Shown here: in pieces, positions 1-8,191 of the stretch | Numbering within the stretch: position 1 is the stretch's first letter | Layout of the letters: each line of letters begins with the position of its first letter | Source of the DNA: Geobacillus thermodenitrificans subsp. thermodenitrificans DSM 465 | GTDB taxonomy: Bacteria > Bacillota > Bacilli > Bacillales > Anoxybacillaceae | DNA length: 64,000 nt | Direction of reading: 5' to 3' | NCBI RefSeq assembly: GCF_000496575.1 | Contig: NZ_AYKT01000014.1 | Span: forward strand, 1-64,000 | Translations under genes and position numbers: made by a program | Notes under the pieces: generated by a model | What the model was told of the DNA's origin: nothing | What the model saw: the letters and a program-made list of their open reading frames with translations, nothing else | The model's database searches: none

Positions 1-24
1 CGTTTCGTTCAGTTTTCAAGGAAC
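1..24 (-). other. possible rRNA operon leader at window edge
   Basis: Read on the minus strand, downstream of the tRNA-Gly gene, this edge shows CCTTGAAAACTGAACGAAAC, which resembles the conserved segment in leaders and spacers of Bacillus rRNA operons. A TATAAT lies at about 30-35 (minus strand) without a convincing -35. This suggests that an rRNA operon lies just left of the window and that the tRNA cluster is linked to it. It is inferred from similarity to remembered sequences. Confidence 0.35.
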
Positions 25-57
25 GAGATTATACCGTTTCTCATTTCAACTTTTTCA

Positions 58-131
58 TGGAGCGGGTGATGGGAATCGAACCCACGACATCAGCTTGGAA
101 GGCTGAGGTTTTACCACTAAACTACACCCGC
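58..131 (-). tRNA. tRNA-Gly (anticodon TCC)
   Basis: The minus strand folds into a full cloverleaf with acceptor GCGGGTG/CACCCGC, discriminator T and anticodon TCC in the loop between CAGC and GCTG arms. CCA is encoded at 58-60. It is the last (3'-most) tRNA of the cluster. Confidence 0.95.
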
Positions 132-146
132 ATATGATTTTTCGAA

Positions 147-220
147 TCGGGAAGACAGGATTTGAACCTGCGACCCCATGGTCCCAAACCATGTGCTCTA
201 CCAAGCTGAGCTACTTCCCG
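147..220 (-). tRNA. tRNA-Pro (anticodon TGG)
   Basis: Cloverleaf with acceptor CGGGAAG/CTTCCCG and anticodon stem CATGG/CCATG around loop TTTGGGA, giving anticodon TGG. The 3' CCA is not encoded (TTC follows the discriminator A). Confidence 0.95.
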
Positions 221-224
221 ATCA

Positions 225-301
225 TGGCGCGCTCGAGAGGATTCGAACCCCTAACCTTCTGATCCGTAGTCAGATGCTCTATCCAATTGAGCTACGAGCG
301 C
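225..301 (-). tRNA. tRNA-Arg (anticodon ACG)
   Basis: Acceptor GCGCTCG/CGAGCGC, anticodon stem TCTGA/TCAGA, anticodon ACG (read as ICG after deamination). CCA is encoded at 225-227. Confidence 0.95.
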
Positions 302-374
302 ATCTTTTGAGAGCGACAAACTTTATTTTAACAACTCAGTTCATCGTTGTCAACAGTTTTTTATTTTAATAAAA

Positions 375-457
<83 letters not shown>

Positions 458-468
458 GTGTTTATCAG

Positions 469-550
469 TGCGGGTGGAGGGACTTGAACCCCCACGCCGT
501 GAGGCGCCAGATCCTAAGTCTGGTGCGTCTGCCAATTCCGCCACACCCGC
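469..550 (-). tRNA. tRNA-Leu (anticodon TAG)
   Basis: Class II tRNA, acceptor GCGGGTG/CACCCGC, anticodon stem CCAGA/TCTGG, anticodon TAG, long variable arm. CCA is not encoded. It is adjacent to the other leucine isoacceptor. Confidence 0.94.
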
Positions 551-555
551 AAATA

Positions 556-631
556 TGGTGAGCCATGGAGGACTCGAACCTCCGACCCTCTGATTAAAAG
601 TCAGATGCTCTACCTACTGAGCTAATGGCTC
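556..631 (-). tRNA. tRNA-Lys (anticodon TTT)
   Basis: Acceptor GAGCCAT/ATGGCTC, anticodon stem TCTGA/TCAGA around CTTTTAA, anticodon TTT. CCA is encoded at 556-558. Confidence 0.95.
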
Positions 632-656
632 ATAACACTTTTTTATGAAATAAGAA

Positions 657-731
657 TGGCTGGGCCAGCTGGATTCGAACCAGCGCATCACGGAGTCAAA
701 GTCCGTTGCCTTACCGCTTGGCTATGGCCCA
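657..731 (-). tRNA. tRNA-Gln (anticodon TTG)
   Basis: Acceptor TGGGCCA/TGGCCCA (U1-A72 pair, typical of tRNA-Gln), anticodon stem ACGGA/TCCGT, anticodon TTG. CCA is encoded at 657-659. Confidence 0.95.
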
Positions 732-744
732 GCGATTGGTGTAA

Positions 745-820
745 TGGCGGTCCCGACGGGACTCGAACCCGCGATCTCCTGCGTGACAGGCAGGCATGTT
801 AACCACTACACTACGGGACC
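745..820 (-). tRNA. tRNA-Asp (anticodon GTC)
   Basis: Acceptor GGTCCCG/CGGGACC, anticodon stem CCTGC/GCAGG, anticodon GTC, discriminator G. CCA is encoded at 745-747. Confidence 0.95.
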
Positions 821-851
821 GTGAATTCGCGGGGGACCCCCGCGTTATAAG

Positions 852-923
852 TGACCCGTACGGGATTCGAACCCGTGTTACCGCCGTGAAAGGGCGGTGT
901 CTTAACCACTTGACCAACGGGCC
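852..923 (-). tRNA. tRNA-Glu (anticodon TTC)
   Basis: Acceptor GGCCCGT/ACGGGTC (one G-U pair), anticodon stem CCGCC/GGCGG, anticodon TTC, discriminator A. CCA is not encoded. Confidence 0.95.
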
Positions 924-939
924 ACGTGTATATTAAAAG

Positions 940-1032
940 TGGCGGAGAAGGCGGGATTTGAACCCGCGCGCCGTAAAGACACGACCTAACGGTTTAGCAA
1001 ACCGTCCCCTTCAGCCACTTGGGTACTTCTCC
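940..1032 (-). tRNA. tRNA-Ser (anticodon GCT)
   Basis: Class II tRNA of about 93 nt with a long variable arm, acceptor GGAGAAG/CTTCTCC, anticodon stem ACGGT/ACCGT, anticodon GCT. CCA is encoded at 940-942. Confidence 0.95.
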
Positions 1033-1038
1033 ATAAAG

Positions 1039-1113
1039 TGGCTCCGCAAGTAGGATTCGAACCTACGACCTACCGGTTAACAGCCGGTTGCTCTACCGCT
1101 GAGCTATTGCGGA
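1039..1113 (-). tRNA. tRNA-Asn (anticodon GTT)
   Basis: Acceptor TCCGCAA/TTGCGGA, anticodon stem ACCGG/CCGGT, anticodon GTT. CCA is encoded at 1039-1041. It is the promoter-proximal gene; transcription order is Asn-Ser-Glu-Asp-Gln-Lys-Leu-Leu-Arg-Pro-Gly. Confidence 0.95.
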
Positions 1114-1243
1114 ACAATCAAGAAGCATCCTTCAAATAATCTCCTGTACCTTCATTTACCCTTTAATCCAAGGAAATCTAACACATCAGGACTGCTCGTG
1201 ACAACTCCGTCGATACTGACGTTTGTCACAACTGACATTGTTT

Positions 1244-1272
1244 ATTATATTGAGCAACTTGTTGTTTGTCAA
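1244..1272 (-). promoter_or_regulatory. P2 promoter of the tRNA cluster
   Basis: On the minus strand TTGACA (1267-1272) and TATAAT (1244-1249) are separated by exactly 17 bases, a consensus sigma-A promoter. It would start transcription about 120 bases upstream of tRNA-Asn. Together with the upstream element it gives the tandem layout usual for rrn/tRNA operons of Bacillus. Confidence 0.85.
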
Positions 1273-1324
1273 TATGTTTTTTTGTTTGTTGTTATTTGTT
1301 TCGCCGTTTGGCGACGGCTTTTAT

Positions 1325-1354
1325 AATTTAGCATATGATAATCTTGATTGTCAA
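1325..1354 (-). promoter_or_regulatory. P1 promoter of the tRNA cluster
   Basis: TTGACA (1349-1354) and TAAATT (1325-1330) are spaced by 18 bases on the minus strand. The -35 hexamer overlaps the TGA stop codon of sprT (1351-1353), so the tRNA promoter starts inside the preceding gene. Confidence 0.6.
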
Positions 1355-1839
1355 CCTCTTTTTTGTAAAATGTTTTGCTTTGTTTCATCTTCAGCCAACT
1401 TGAGCCGACCGTGGCAACGGCCGCAGACGTAACGGTCGGTGTTGATTCGTCTTTTACGGTTATATACTAATCCGCACGATGTGCAGATGTATGTATGGAT
1501 CGCTTTAGTTGCTTTTGTTTCTTGTTTGAGCGGGCGGCAATAGCGAGGCGCCCCTACTTTTTTCAACAGCTCACGAAAGTCACGGTCGCGATGACGGTAG
1601 CCTTTCCCTTCAAGATGCAAATGGTAATGGCATAGTTCATGTTTGATAATGGCGATGAGTTCTTCTTCACCGAACATGTCGTAATATTTTTTGTTCAGTT
1701 CAATGTTGTGGGTTTGCAGCACGTAGCGCCCACCGACAGTGCGAAGTCTTGGGTTGAAAGAGGCAGTGTGGCGAAACGGTTTGCCAAATATGCTTATGGA
1801 AATTTGTTCAACGAGTGCTTGCAACCGTTTTTGATCCAT
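1351..1839 (-). CDS. SprT-like zinc metalloprotease family protein
   Basis: The 162-aa product belongs to the SprT/YdcK family. Visible are the HExxH-type motif HELCH (zincin, metal and catalytic residues) and a C-terminal zinc ribbon with CTSC and CGRC pairs. The frame is open further upstream, but ATG at 1839 is chosen because AAGGGGG precedes it at good spacing and the protein then begins at the expected family start. The gene is divergent from cmpA and is followed, without a visible terminator, by the tRNA cluster, the same neighbourhood as B. subtilis ydcK. The physiological substrate is unknown. Confidence 0.9.
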   Translation of the reverse strand: MDQKRLQALVEQISISIFGKPFRHTASFNPRLRTVGGRYVLQTHNIELNKKYYDMFGEEELIAIIKHELCHYHLHLEGKGYRHRDRDFRELLKKVGAPRYCRPLKQETKATKAIHTYICTSCGLVYNRKRRINTDRYVCGRCHGRLKLAEDETKQNILQKRG

Positions 1840-1885
1840 AGCGGGCGTCCCCCTTATGTTTTTGGCACAGGACAATGTGCAACTA

Positions 1886-1893
1886 CATACATT
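1886..1893 (+). promoter_or_regulatory. putative sigma-E -10 element of cmpA
   Basis: CATACATT matches the sigma-E -10 consensus CATACAnT and lies 36 bases before the cmpA start. The region 14 bases upstream (GGCACAGG) fits only the first half of the -35 consensus. cmpA is a sigma-E gene in B. subtilis, so mother-cell expression is inferred. Confidence 0.45.
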
Positions 1894-1929
1894 ATATACT
1901 ACCTTTCCGTTGTCAGGGAGGTGACTGCC

Positions 1930-2043
1930 TTGCCTACGTGGCTGAAAAATCAAATGAGACGAGCCTATTATGAGAAAAACCGCGATCAAATCAAGCTGTT
2001 AAACCAATGTTGGTTTTTTTATCGAAAAAAGCACTGCTCGTAA
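1930..2043 (+). CDS. cmpA: cortex morphogenetic protein CmpA
   Basis: The 37-residue product starts PTWLKNQM and ends with a [10 protein letters not shown] tail, matching my memory of B. subtilis CmpA, the small adaptor that directs ClpXP degradation of SpoIVA in cells with faulty spore envelopes. The start is TTG at 1930, preceded by GGGAGGTGA at proper spacing; the stop TAA is 2041-2043. It sits between sprT (divergent) and tex (convergent), the same place as in B. subtilis. It is easily missed because of its size and non-ATG start. It acts in the mother cell during sporulation. Confidence 0.85.
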   Translation: MPTWLKNQMRRAYYEKNRDQIKLLNQCWFFYRKKHCS

Positions 2044-2056
2044 GGCAGTGCTTTTT
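2029..2056. terminator. bidirectional terminator between cmpA and tex
   Basis: Stem GCACTGC (2031-2037) / GCAGTGC (2045-2051) is flanked by AAAAAA and TTTTT, so it can end cmpA on the plus strand and tex on the minus strand. The hairpin includes the last codons of cmpA. Confidence 0.8.
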
Positions 2057-2059
2057 CCT

Positions 2060-4225
2060 TCACTCTTCGGGGGAAACCATTGATAACGAAATTCTTCCTT
2101 TCGCCACGTCGACGTGCTCGACCCATACTTTGACGACATCACCGACGGAAACAATATCGAGCGGATGACGCACGTATTGTTTGCTTAGTTTCGAAATGTG
2201 CACAAGCCCATCCTGTTTGACACCGATGTCAACAAAAGCGCCGAAATCGACGACATTGCGTACCGTGCCTTCAAGCTCCATGCCTGGTTTTAAGTCTTCC
2301 ATTTTCAAGACATCTTTACGAAGCAAAGGTTTGGGCAGCTCGTCGCGCGGATCGCGCTCCGGACGGCATAAAGCATCGATGATGTCGCGCAATGTGAGCT
2401 CACCAATGCCGAGCTCAGCTGCCGTTGCTTCGATATCGAGGGCTTGCAGCGCTTGGCGCAGTTCATCGCTGCCAATGGCGTCGGTTGTAAATCCTAATGT
2501 CTGCAATAGACGCTTCACTTCCGCGTATCGCTCAGGGTGAATCGGCGTTCGGTCAAGCGGCTCTTCCCCGTCAAGAATGCGCAAAAATCCGATACATTGC
2601 TCGTACGTTTTTGCCCCAAGGCGCGGGATCGTTTTCAGCTCGTCGCGGCTGCGGAATTTTCCTTGCTCTTCACGGCGCTTGACGATGTTTTCCGATACCG
2701 TTTTCGTCAACCCTGACACGTACTGCAATAAAGAGACAGAGGCAGTGTTCACGTTGACACCAACTTGGTTAACGACCGTCTCGACGACAAAACGGAGCGA
2801 TTCAGCCAGTTTCTTTTGCGATACATCGTGTTGGTACTGACCGACACCCACCGATTTCGGATCGATTTTGACGAGCTCAGCGAGCGGGTCTTGAACACGA
2901 CGGGCGATGGAAACAGCGCTCCGCTCTTCGACTTGCAAATCCGGAAACTCGGCGCGCGCCAGGTCGGATGCTGAGTAGACACTCGCTCCAGCTTCATTAA
3001 CAATGACATAAAAAATGTCGCGTTCCACTTGCTTTAACGTATCGGCGACAAACTGCTCCGTTTCCCTTGATGCCGTTCCGTTGCCGATGGCGATCATGTC
3101 GACGTGATAGTCATCGAGCAAGCGTAGAAGCTTTGCTCGTGCTTCTTCTTTCCGTTCTTGGGGCGGGTGCGGGTAAATGACGTCAATGCGGAGCAGCTTC
3201 CCCGTTTCATCCACAACAGCGAGTTTGCATCCGGTTCGATAAGCTGGGTCGATGCCGAGTACCGTTTTTCCTTTTAGCGGTGGCTGAAGAAGCAGTTTGC
3301 GCAAGTTTTCAGCAAAAATATGAATCGCTCGTTCTTCTGCTTTTTCCGTCAACTCGTTGCGAATCTCGCGTTCAATGGCAGGCTCCATCAACCGCTTGTA
3401 CCCGTCTTCAACCGCTTCGGCCACAAGCGTGGCGGCAGGGGATAATTCATTCGTGACTGTTTTTCGCTGCAAATAGCGAACGATGTCTTCCACTGGCGCC
3501 TTGACGGAAACACGTAGCACCTCTTCCTTTTCACCGCGGTTTAAGGCCAAGACGCGATGAGGAACGATTTTGGCGATCGGTTCTTCATAGTCATAATACA
3601 TTTCGTACACATTCTTTTCGTCTTTTTCTGGTGCTTTGGCGGTCGAAGCGATCGTTCCTTTTCGCCACGTTTGTTCGCGCACCCATTGGCGAAGGGTGGC
3701 ATCGTCGGCCACTCGTTCGGCGATGATGTCTTTCGCCCCTTGCAACGCCTCGTCAACAGTGGCCACTCCTTTTTCGTCATCGATGAATGCCTTAGCCTGT
3801 TCATTAGGGGATGGGGCGGTGGGACAAGAAAGGAGCCAATCCGCAAGCGGCTCAAGCCCTTTTTCTTTCGCGATCGTCGCTTTTGTACGCCGTTTTTGCC
3901 GATATGGGCGGTAGAGATCTTCGACTTGCTGCAGTTTCGTAGCGCTTATAATCGCGTTTTTCAATTCTTCGGTCAATTTTCCTTGTTCCTCAACCAGCCG
4001 AATAACTTCTTCTTTCCGTCGCTCTAAATGTTGCAAATATTCCCATCGTTCGAGCACATCACGGATTTGCACTTCATCGAGCGCCCCCGTCATTTCTTTC
4101 CGGTAGCGAGCAATAAACGGGATCGTGTTGCCTTCTTGATGAAGCGAGATGACGTTTTCAACTTGTTTCACTGTCAACTGTTGCTCGGTGGCAATGATTG
4201 AAATGAGCCGCTGTTCGTTCGTCAA
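2060..4225 (-). CDS. tex: Tex-family RNA-binding transcription accessory protein
   Basis: The 721-aa product has the full Tex layout: helical N-terminal region, YqgF-like RNase-H fold beginning near GIDPAYRTG (about residue 325), helix-hairpin-helix segment (SVSLLQYVSGL to PRLGAKTYEQ, about 490-550), and a C-terminal S1 domain (GMELEGTVRNVVDFGAFVDI, about 645-715). The start is TTG at 4225 with AAGGGAGGG upstream. Tex proteins bind nucleic acid and act with RNA polymerase; the exact role in Bacillaceae is unsettled. It corresponds to ydcI of B. subtilis by position. Confidence 0.93.
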   Translation of the reverse strand: MTNEQRLISIIATEQQLTVKQVENVISLHQEGNTIPFIARYRKEMTGALDEVQIRDVLERWEYLQHLERRKEEVIRLVEEQGKLTEELKNAIISATKLQQVEDLYRPYRQKRRTKATIAKEKGLEPLADWLLSCPTAPSPNEQAKAFIDDEKGVATVDEALQGAKDIIAERVADDATLRQWVREQTWRKGTIASTAKAPEKDEKNVYEMYYDYEEPIAKIVPHRVLALNRGEKEEVLRVSVKAPVEDIVRYLQRKTVTNELSPAATLVAEAVEDGYKRLMEPAIEREIRNELTEKAEERAIHIFAENLRKLLLQPPLKGKTVLGIDPAYRTGCKLAVVDETGKLLRIDVIYPHPPQERKEEARAKLLRLLDDYHVDMIAIGNGTASRETEQFVADTLKQVERDIFYVIVNEAGASVYSASDLARAEFPDLQVEERSAVSIARRVQDPLAELVKIDPKSVGVGQYQHDVSQKKLAESLRFVVETVVNQVGVNVNTASVSLLQYVSGLTKTVSENIVKRREEQGKFRSRDELKTIPRLGAKTYEQCIGFLRILDGEEPLDRTPIHPERYAEVKRLLQTLGFTTDAIGSDELRQALQALDIEATAAELGIGELTLRDIIDALCRPERDPRDELPKPLLRKDVLKMEDLKPGMELEGTVRNVVDFGAFVDIGVKQDGLVHISKLSKQYVRHPLDIVSVGDVVKVWVEHVDVAKGRISLSMVSPEE

Positions 4226-4306
4226 TCGTTTCCCTCCCTTAATATATGCTTGAACGCTCTCCTACCTACGGTCATACTGAGAATGGGCGCTTTTCGGTTC
4301 GAGATG

Positions 4307-4340
4307 ACAAAAAAAAGAGCTACTTGTCCGCAGCTGCTTT
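4307..4340 (-). terminator. terminator-like hairpin upstream of tex
   Basis: On the minus strand AGCTGC and GTAGCT pair (one G-U) around GGACAA, followed by CTTTTTTTTG. It would stop any transcript entering tex from the 660-bp gap. Confidence 0.5.
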
Positions 4341-4687
4341 GTGATCCATATACGTGAACTACTTCGACTTCGCTTTGCTTAAAGTGAGCTCCTCAGTTCC
4401 ACGACGAAAGCAACGCTTCGTCTCTCTGAGCATCACTTCGAATCGTCCCAACCCTCGGCATCCGACGATGGAGAGCTCTTTCGCACCTTGAATATTTTAC
4501 GCATAAAATGTTTGGCTTCGTTTCGCATTGGATGTTCTCCAGACAATCCTATATATCCCGTCCGCAAAGAACAGCACACACATCTCTACTACTATGCGTT
4601 TGGCCTAACATCAACCGACATTCCTCTCCCGCTAATCGCTGGGCTCCACCTTTTGTGCGCTTGAAGCTAGGAGTCTCCTTTACGGAA

Positions 4688-4735
4688 CGAAATAAAAATG
4701 AAAGGACAGACCGTTGTGAGAGCCGATCTGCCCGT
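4688..4735 (-). terminator. terminator of the ndoAI-ndoA unit
   Basis: On the minus strand GGGCAGATCG (4724-4733) pairs with CGGTCTGTCC (4704-4713) using two G-U pairs, followed by TTTCATTTTTATTTC. It lies about 150 bases after the ndoA stop. Confidence 0.55.
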
Positions 4736-4885
4736 CTTTGCCATTGATGCAAAAATGCCATAATAAAGTCCAGCGTCGCACGTTCAACACCGCTTCGCCT
4801 ATCCGCCCGTTCGCTCTTGGCAAACAAAACATCGCTCTCTCCCGCTTTTTGACTCGCTAAGGCAGGGGGCTTTCTTCGCACCGCA

Positions 4886-5236
4886 TCAAAAGTCGATCAA
4901 TCCTAAGCTGATTTGCAGCGCCTCATCAACTTTATCCATCATTTCATCGTCCAAGTGGGTAATTTTATCGGTCAACCGTTGCTTATCAATCGTACGAATT
5001 TGCTCAAGCAAAATGACGGAATCGCGCTCAAACCCGTAGCGTTTTGCATCGATTTCAACATGCGTCGGCAGTTTCGCCTTCTGGATTTGCGCCGTAATCG
5101 CCGCCACAATCACCGTCGGACTAAAGCGATTACCGATATCGTTTTGGATCACCAACACGGGGCGTACGCCGCCCTGCTCTGAGCCAACGACCGGGGAAAG
5201 GTCCGCAAAATAAACGTCGCCACGTTTAACAATCAA
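4886..5236 (-). CDS. ndoA: type II toxin, endoribonuclease EndoA/MazF
   Basis: The 116-aa product is a near-canonical Bacillus MazF-type mRNA interferase (starts [16 protein letters not shown], contains [17 protein letters not shown]), which cleaves mRNA at UACAU-type sites. The start is TTG at 5236, as in B. subtilis ndoA; an ATG seven bases upstream hits a stop at once. The ribosome-binding GGGGGG overlaps the end of the antitoxin gene, so the two are translationally coupled with four bases between them. Its activity is neutralised by the upstream antitoxin. Confidence 0.95.
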   Translation of the reverse strand: MIVKRGDVYFADLSPVVGSEQGGVRPVLVIQNDIGNRFSPTVIVAAITAQIQKAKLPTHVEIDAKRYGFERDSVILLEQIRTIDKQRLTDKITHLDDEMMDKVDEALQISLGLIDF

Positions 5237-5240
5237 AGCA

Positions 5241-5522
5241 TTACCCCCCGCTAACTAAGCGTTCAACGGTGTGGTCGGCCTCATATTCGGCATGAAACGC
5301 TTCAGAAGCAATAGATAAATTGATTTTGGCCATTTCCATGTAGCCTCGTCTCATCGCCTCGCGAATTTGCCGTTTTTTCCGTTCACGAATATACATTTTC
5401 GTCGCTTGATAAATGAGTTCATTTCGATTGCCGTTCTCCTGTTTGACAAGCCCGTCCAGTTCCGTCAGCAGCGACTGCGGCAAACGAACGACGATTTCCG
5501 TTGTTGCGCCAGATTCCGACAC
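5241..5522 (-). CDS. ndoAI: antitoxin EndoAI/MazE
   Basis: The 93-aa product has an N-terminal ribbon-helix-helix ([19 protein letters not shown]) for dimerisation and DNA binding, and a C-terminal tail that inhibits the toxin. It starts at GTG 5522 behind GGAGGTG. It precedes ndoA directly. RHH antitoxins usually autorepress, but no clear operator was identified here. It corresponds to ydcD of B. subtilis. Confidence 0.94.
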   Translation of the reverse strand: MSESGATTEIVVRLPQSLLTELDGLVKQENGNRNELIYQATKMYIRERKKRQIREAMRRGYMEMAKINLSIASEAFHAEYEADHTVERLVSGG

Positions 5523-5649
5523 GAATCATACACCTCCACGAACTGCAACCATTCATTGCTTCCATTTCATGATACCATTAAACAACGGCGCTGCAAAGTC
5601 ATTTCTCCCTTTTCTATCCTTTGCCTTCTGAAGCAAAGTATGCATCGCT

Positions 5650-6804
5650 TCACCCGTGGCAAACAGCATTTCTCACTTCCATTATACGCTTATTTCGGAA
5701 AAAAATACGGGGCACCCGATAACTGATTGTACAAGGCACTTCGTAATTAATCGTTTCCAAATAGCGGGCGACATCATCGACAGAAATGAACTCATCTCCT
5801 TGGCGACCGATCAATGTTACCTTCGTACCGATTGGCAACGGTTCAGGCAGGCGAATCATGCATTGATCCATGCAAATCCGGCCGACAATTGGCGCCTTTT
5901 GCCCGTTCACGAGCACATGAAAATGTTGCAGGCGACGGAGCCATCCGTCCGCATAGCCGATCGGGAGAGTGCCGATCCACTCTTCCTCTTGTGCGGTATA
6001 CGTCGCTCCGTAACTCACCTTTTCACCCGGTTGCAATCTTTTCACATGCACGAGGCGGCTATGAAGCGAAAACGCCTCCTTTAGTTCGTATGGAAGCAAC
6101 GGCTTGATGCTTGGCGATGGAGCGAGTCCGTACATGGAAATGCCGAAGCGGGCCATATTGAACGCTCGCTCGGGAAAGCGGAGTACCGTCGCACTGTTGG
6201 CACAATGAACGATCGGCGGCCGTGATGGCAGCCATTCGAGCATATGCAAAAAGCGGCGATATTGATAAGAAAGATAGTCTGTATTCACTTCATCAGCCGT
6301 CGCAAAATGCGTATATACCCCTTCAAGGATAAAGGATGGGTGGCGGTCAATCAGCGTCGTAATACGCTTCGTCTCCTCCTCGTCTTTTACCCCGAGCCGT
6401 CCCATTCCAGTATCCATTTTTAAATGCAGATGAACGGGAGTCGAGCCGTTATAAATCGATGCCGCCTCCTCTAACCAATCGGCGCGAAACACGGTTAAAG
6501 TAATGCGATGTCGAGCGGCTAGCTCCACATCGGCCGGGCGGGACGCCCCAAGCACTAAAATGGGCGCATTGATGCCTTTTTGTCTTAAAGCGAGCGCCTC
6601 GTCCAAAATGGCGACGGCTAAGTAGGAAGCACCGGCTTCTAGCGCCGTTGTCGCCACTTGGGCGTCACCATGCCCGTAGGCATTCGCTTTTACAACGGCC
6701 ATAACCTGTGTTCCATCCGGTAAAAAGCGTCGCAAATTCGCGACGTTGTCGTAAATAGCATCCAAGTCGATTTCTGCCCACGTATCGCGGTGAAAGTTGT
6801 CCAT
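5650..6804 (-). CDS. alr: alanine racemase
   Basis: The 384-aa PLP enzyme interconverts L- and D-alanine for peptidoglycan. The PLP lysine is Lys39 in AVVKANAYGHG and the second catalytic base is Tyr265 in VSYGATY, the same numbering as the structurally known G. stearothermophilus enzyme. Other landmarks are MDTGMGRLG and GRICMDQCMI. ATG 6804 is preceded by GAGAGAGG. It lies upstream of the toxin-antitoxin pair, as in B. subtilis. Confidence 0.97.
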   Translation of the reverse strand: MDNFHRDTWAEIDLDAIYDNVANLRRFLPDGTQVMAVVKANAYGHGDAQVATTALEAGASYLAVAILDEALALRQKGINAPILVLGASRPADVELAARHRITLTVFRADWLEEAASIYNGSTPVHLHLKMDTGMGRLGVKDEEETKRITTLIDRHPSFILEGVYTHFATADEVNTDYLSYQYRRFLHMLEWLPSRPPIVHCANSATVLRFPERAFNMARFGISMYGLAPSPSIKPLLPYELKEAFSLHSRLVHVKRLQPGEKVSYGATYTAQEEEWIGTLPIGYADGWLRRLQHFHVLVNGQKAPIVGRICMDQCMIRLPEPLPIGTKVTLIGRQGDEFISVDDVARYLETINYEVPCTISYRVPRIFFRNKRIMEVRNAVCHG

Positions 6805-7033
6805 CCTCTCTCGCTGCCTTTCTAATCACGTAAGTTTTGAAAGCGTTTAAATTTGTTTTCATTCTTTCTTAGTTTACCACGTCTGTAGTGAAGACGGAAT
6901 AGGTTAGACATCAGAAAAGTGACTGAACGCAGTGGAAAAGTGGGCATGCCGCTTTGTTCTCTCTGCATGAGGCAGCCTATGCTTGCTGTTAACCCTTATT
7001 GGCAGATGACAGCTCTGATTTCCATTCCCCACA

Positions 7034-7085
7034 ACAAAAAACAAGGCGGCTCTCCGCTTTCAAAGCGGAAAGGCACGCCTTGTTC
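7034..7085 (-). terminator. terminator of ydcC
   Basis: Minus-strand outer stem ACAAGGCG/CGCCTTGT plus inner stem CCGCTTT/AAAGCGG, followed by TTTTTTGTT. It lies directly after the lipoprotein gene stop. Confidence 0.8.
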
Positions 7086-7098
7086 ACACATTTCATGG

Positions 7099-8112
7099 TT
7101 ATTTCGCAGCTTTTTCTTGAACCGAGCTGGCGACCATCACCATTTCTTCTGGCGTTAGATCATCGGAGGCAAGCGTAAACTCCACTCCGTTGTACGACCA
7201 TGTTAACGTTTGACCAGTGAGGGCACCGACCGTAAATCCTAAATCGACCGGATCCCCGTTGACAGGCACTGGCATGCTCGTTGCCGGGAGCACTTCCGCT
7301 TTTTCTTGAACGAGCGTAAACGATTTTTTGCCGCCAAATGTCATAATGACCCGTGTGCCGTCTGCGCTTTTTACTTCTTTTTCCTCAAGCGCTTGAACGC
7401 CTTCTGGGAGCTGGCTCGGATACATGACTTCCATCACTTGTTCTTTCCCTTCCGCCATCGCTGGTACCTCGAGGCGCGCTCCGGTCATGTTTTTCGACGT
7501 ATCGAATGCATCATCATCGAATTTTTTGTTAAATTCAACGTTGGAAAATTCCACTGTCAACAGTGCTTTGCGGTCTGTATCCATCACTTTGACCGATACG
7601 GGGGCTAAATCTTTTTTGCGCAGCGTAATTTCTTGGATCGGAACAATTTCGCTATTTGGATAGTTCGTTTTTGTCTCAAATACATAGTGCTTTTTCGTCG
7701 CCTTAAACTTCGCCTTGGAGTCACTCGAAATATCTTTGACGAGCGATTCATACAAATACGCTTGGCTGCTGTTTTTCGGCCAGTCGCTGACAAACTTGAA
7801 GCTTTTGTTGAGGGCAGGCGTAAAGACGAATACTCCCTCATCGTTACGCAAAATCATTTGGCTTTGCCCTTTGTCGGCGTTTTTCAAGCTGACGCGGTAG
7901 TACGACGGCTGCTTATGCCACACTTCGACATGATATACTTGTGGCTTCTCCCCGGTGCGGAACGTCATTTTTGCCTCGGCTTGGTAGCCTGTCATCTCGT
8001 CCATCTTTTCATTGAGCGCTCGAAGCACTTCCTCCTGCGATTTCGACCCGCACCCAGCTAAAGCAAACAAAAAGATGATGCCGACCAATGCCCAAAGCAC
8101 CTTTCTACCCAT
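7099..8112 (-). CDS. LolA/DUF4367-type outer-surface lipoprotein (YdcC-like)
   Basis: The 337-aa product begins with a lipoprotein signal peptide (MGRKVLWALVGIIFLFALAGC, lipobox cysteine 21) and continues with a LolA-like beta-sheet domain. It corresponds by position to B. subtilis ydcC, a sporulation-associated lipoprotein, between acpS and alr. It should be anchored to the outer face of the membrane. ATG 8112 has a modest upstream GGGG. Its ligand is unknown. Confidence 0.88.
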   Translation of the reverse strand: MGRKVLWALVGIIFLFALAGCGSKSQEEVLRALNEKMDEMTGYQAEAKMTFRTGEKPQVYHVEVWHKQPSYYRVSLKNADKGQSQMILRNDEGVFVFTPALNKSFKFVSDWPKNSSQAYLYESLVKDISSDSKAKFKATKKHYVFETKTNYPNSEIVPIQEITLRKKDLAPVSVKVMDTDRKALLTVEFSNVEFNKKFDDDAFDTSKNMTGARLEVPAMAEGKEQVMEVMYPSQLPEGVQALEEKEVKSADGTRVIMTFGGKKSFTLVQEKAEVLPATSMPVPVNGDPVDLGFTVGALTGQTLTWSYNGVEFTLASDDLTPEEMVMVASSVQEKAAK

Positions 8113-8191
8113 CGCTTCAACCCCTTTGCCTCATATATCGATTTCTGTCTATGCACTACAATATATGAGACAACTGTCTAGAATATGCAGA

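Larger units (their letters stand above)
4226..4885. other. 660-bp gap replacing rsb-sigB; no credible gene
   Basis: Between tex and ndoA, where B. subtilis carries rsbRSTUVW-sigB-rsbX, no ORF shows a recognisable product. The longest frame (4549-4881, minus, 110 codons) has low-complexity composition and no Shine-Dalgarno. Two terminator-like hairpins on the minus strand frame the gap. It may hold a decayed element, but I could not identify a parent sequence. Confidence 0.5.

Noticed and set aside
4549-4881. 110-codon minus-strand frame in the tex-ndoA gap
   Set aside because: No ribosome-binding site or recognisable domain, and it contains the hairpin proposed as ndoA terminator.
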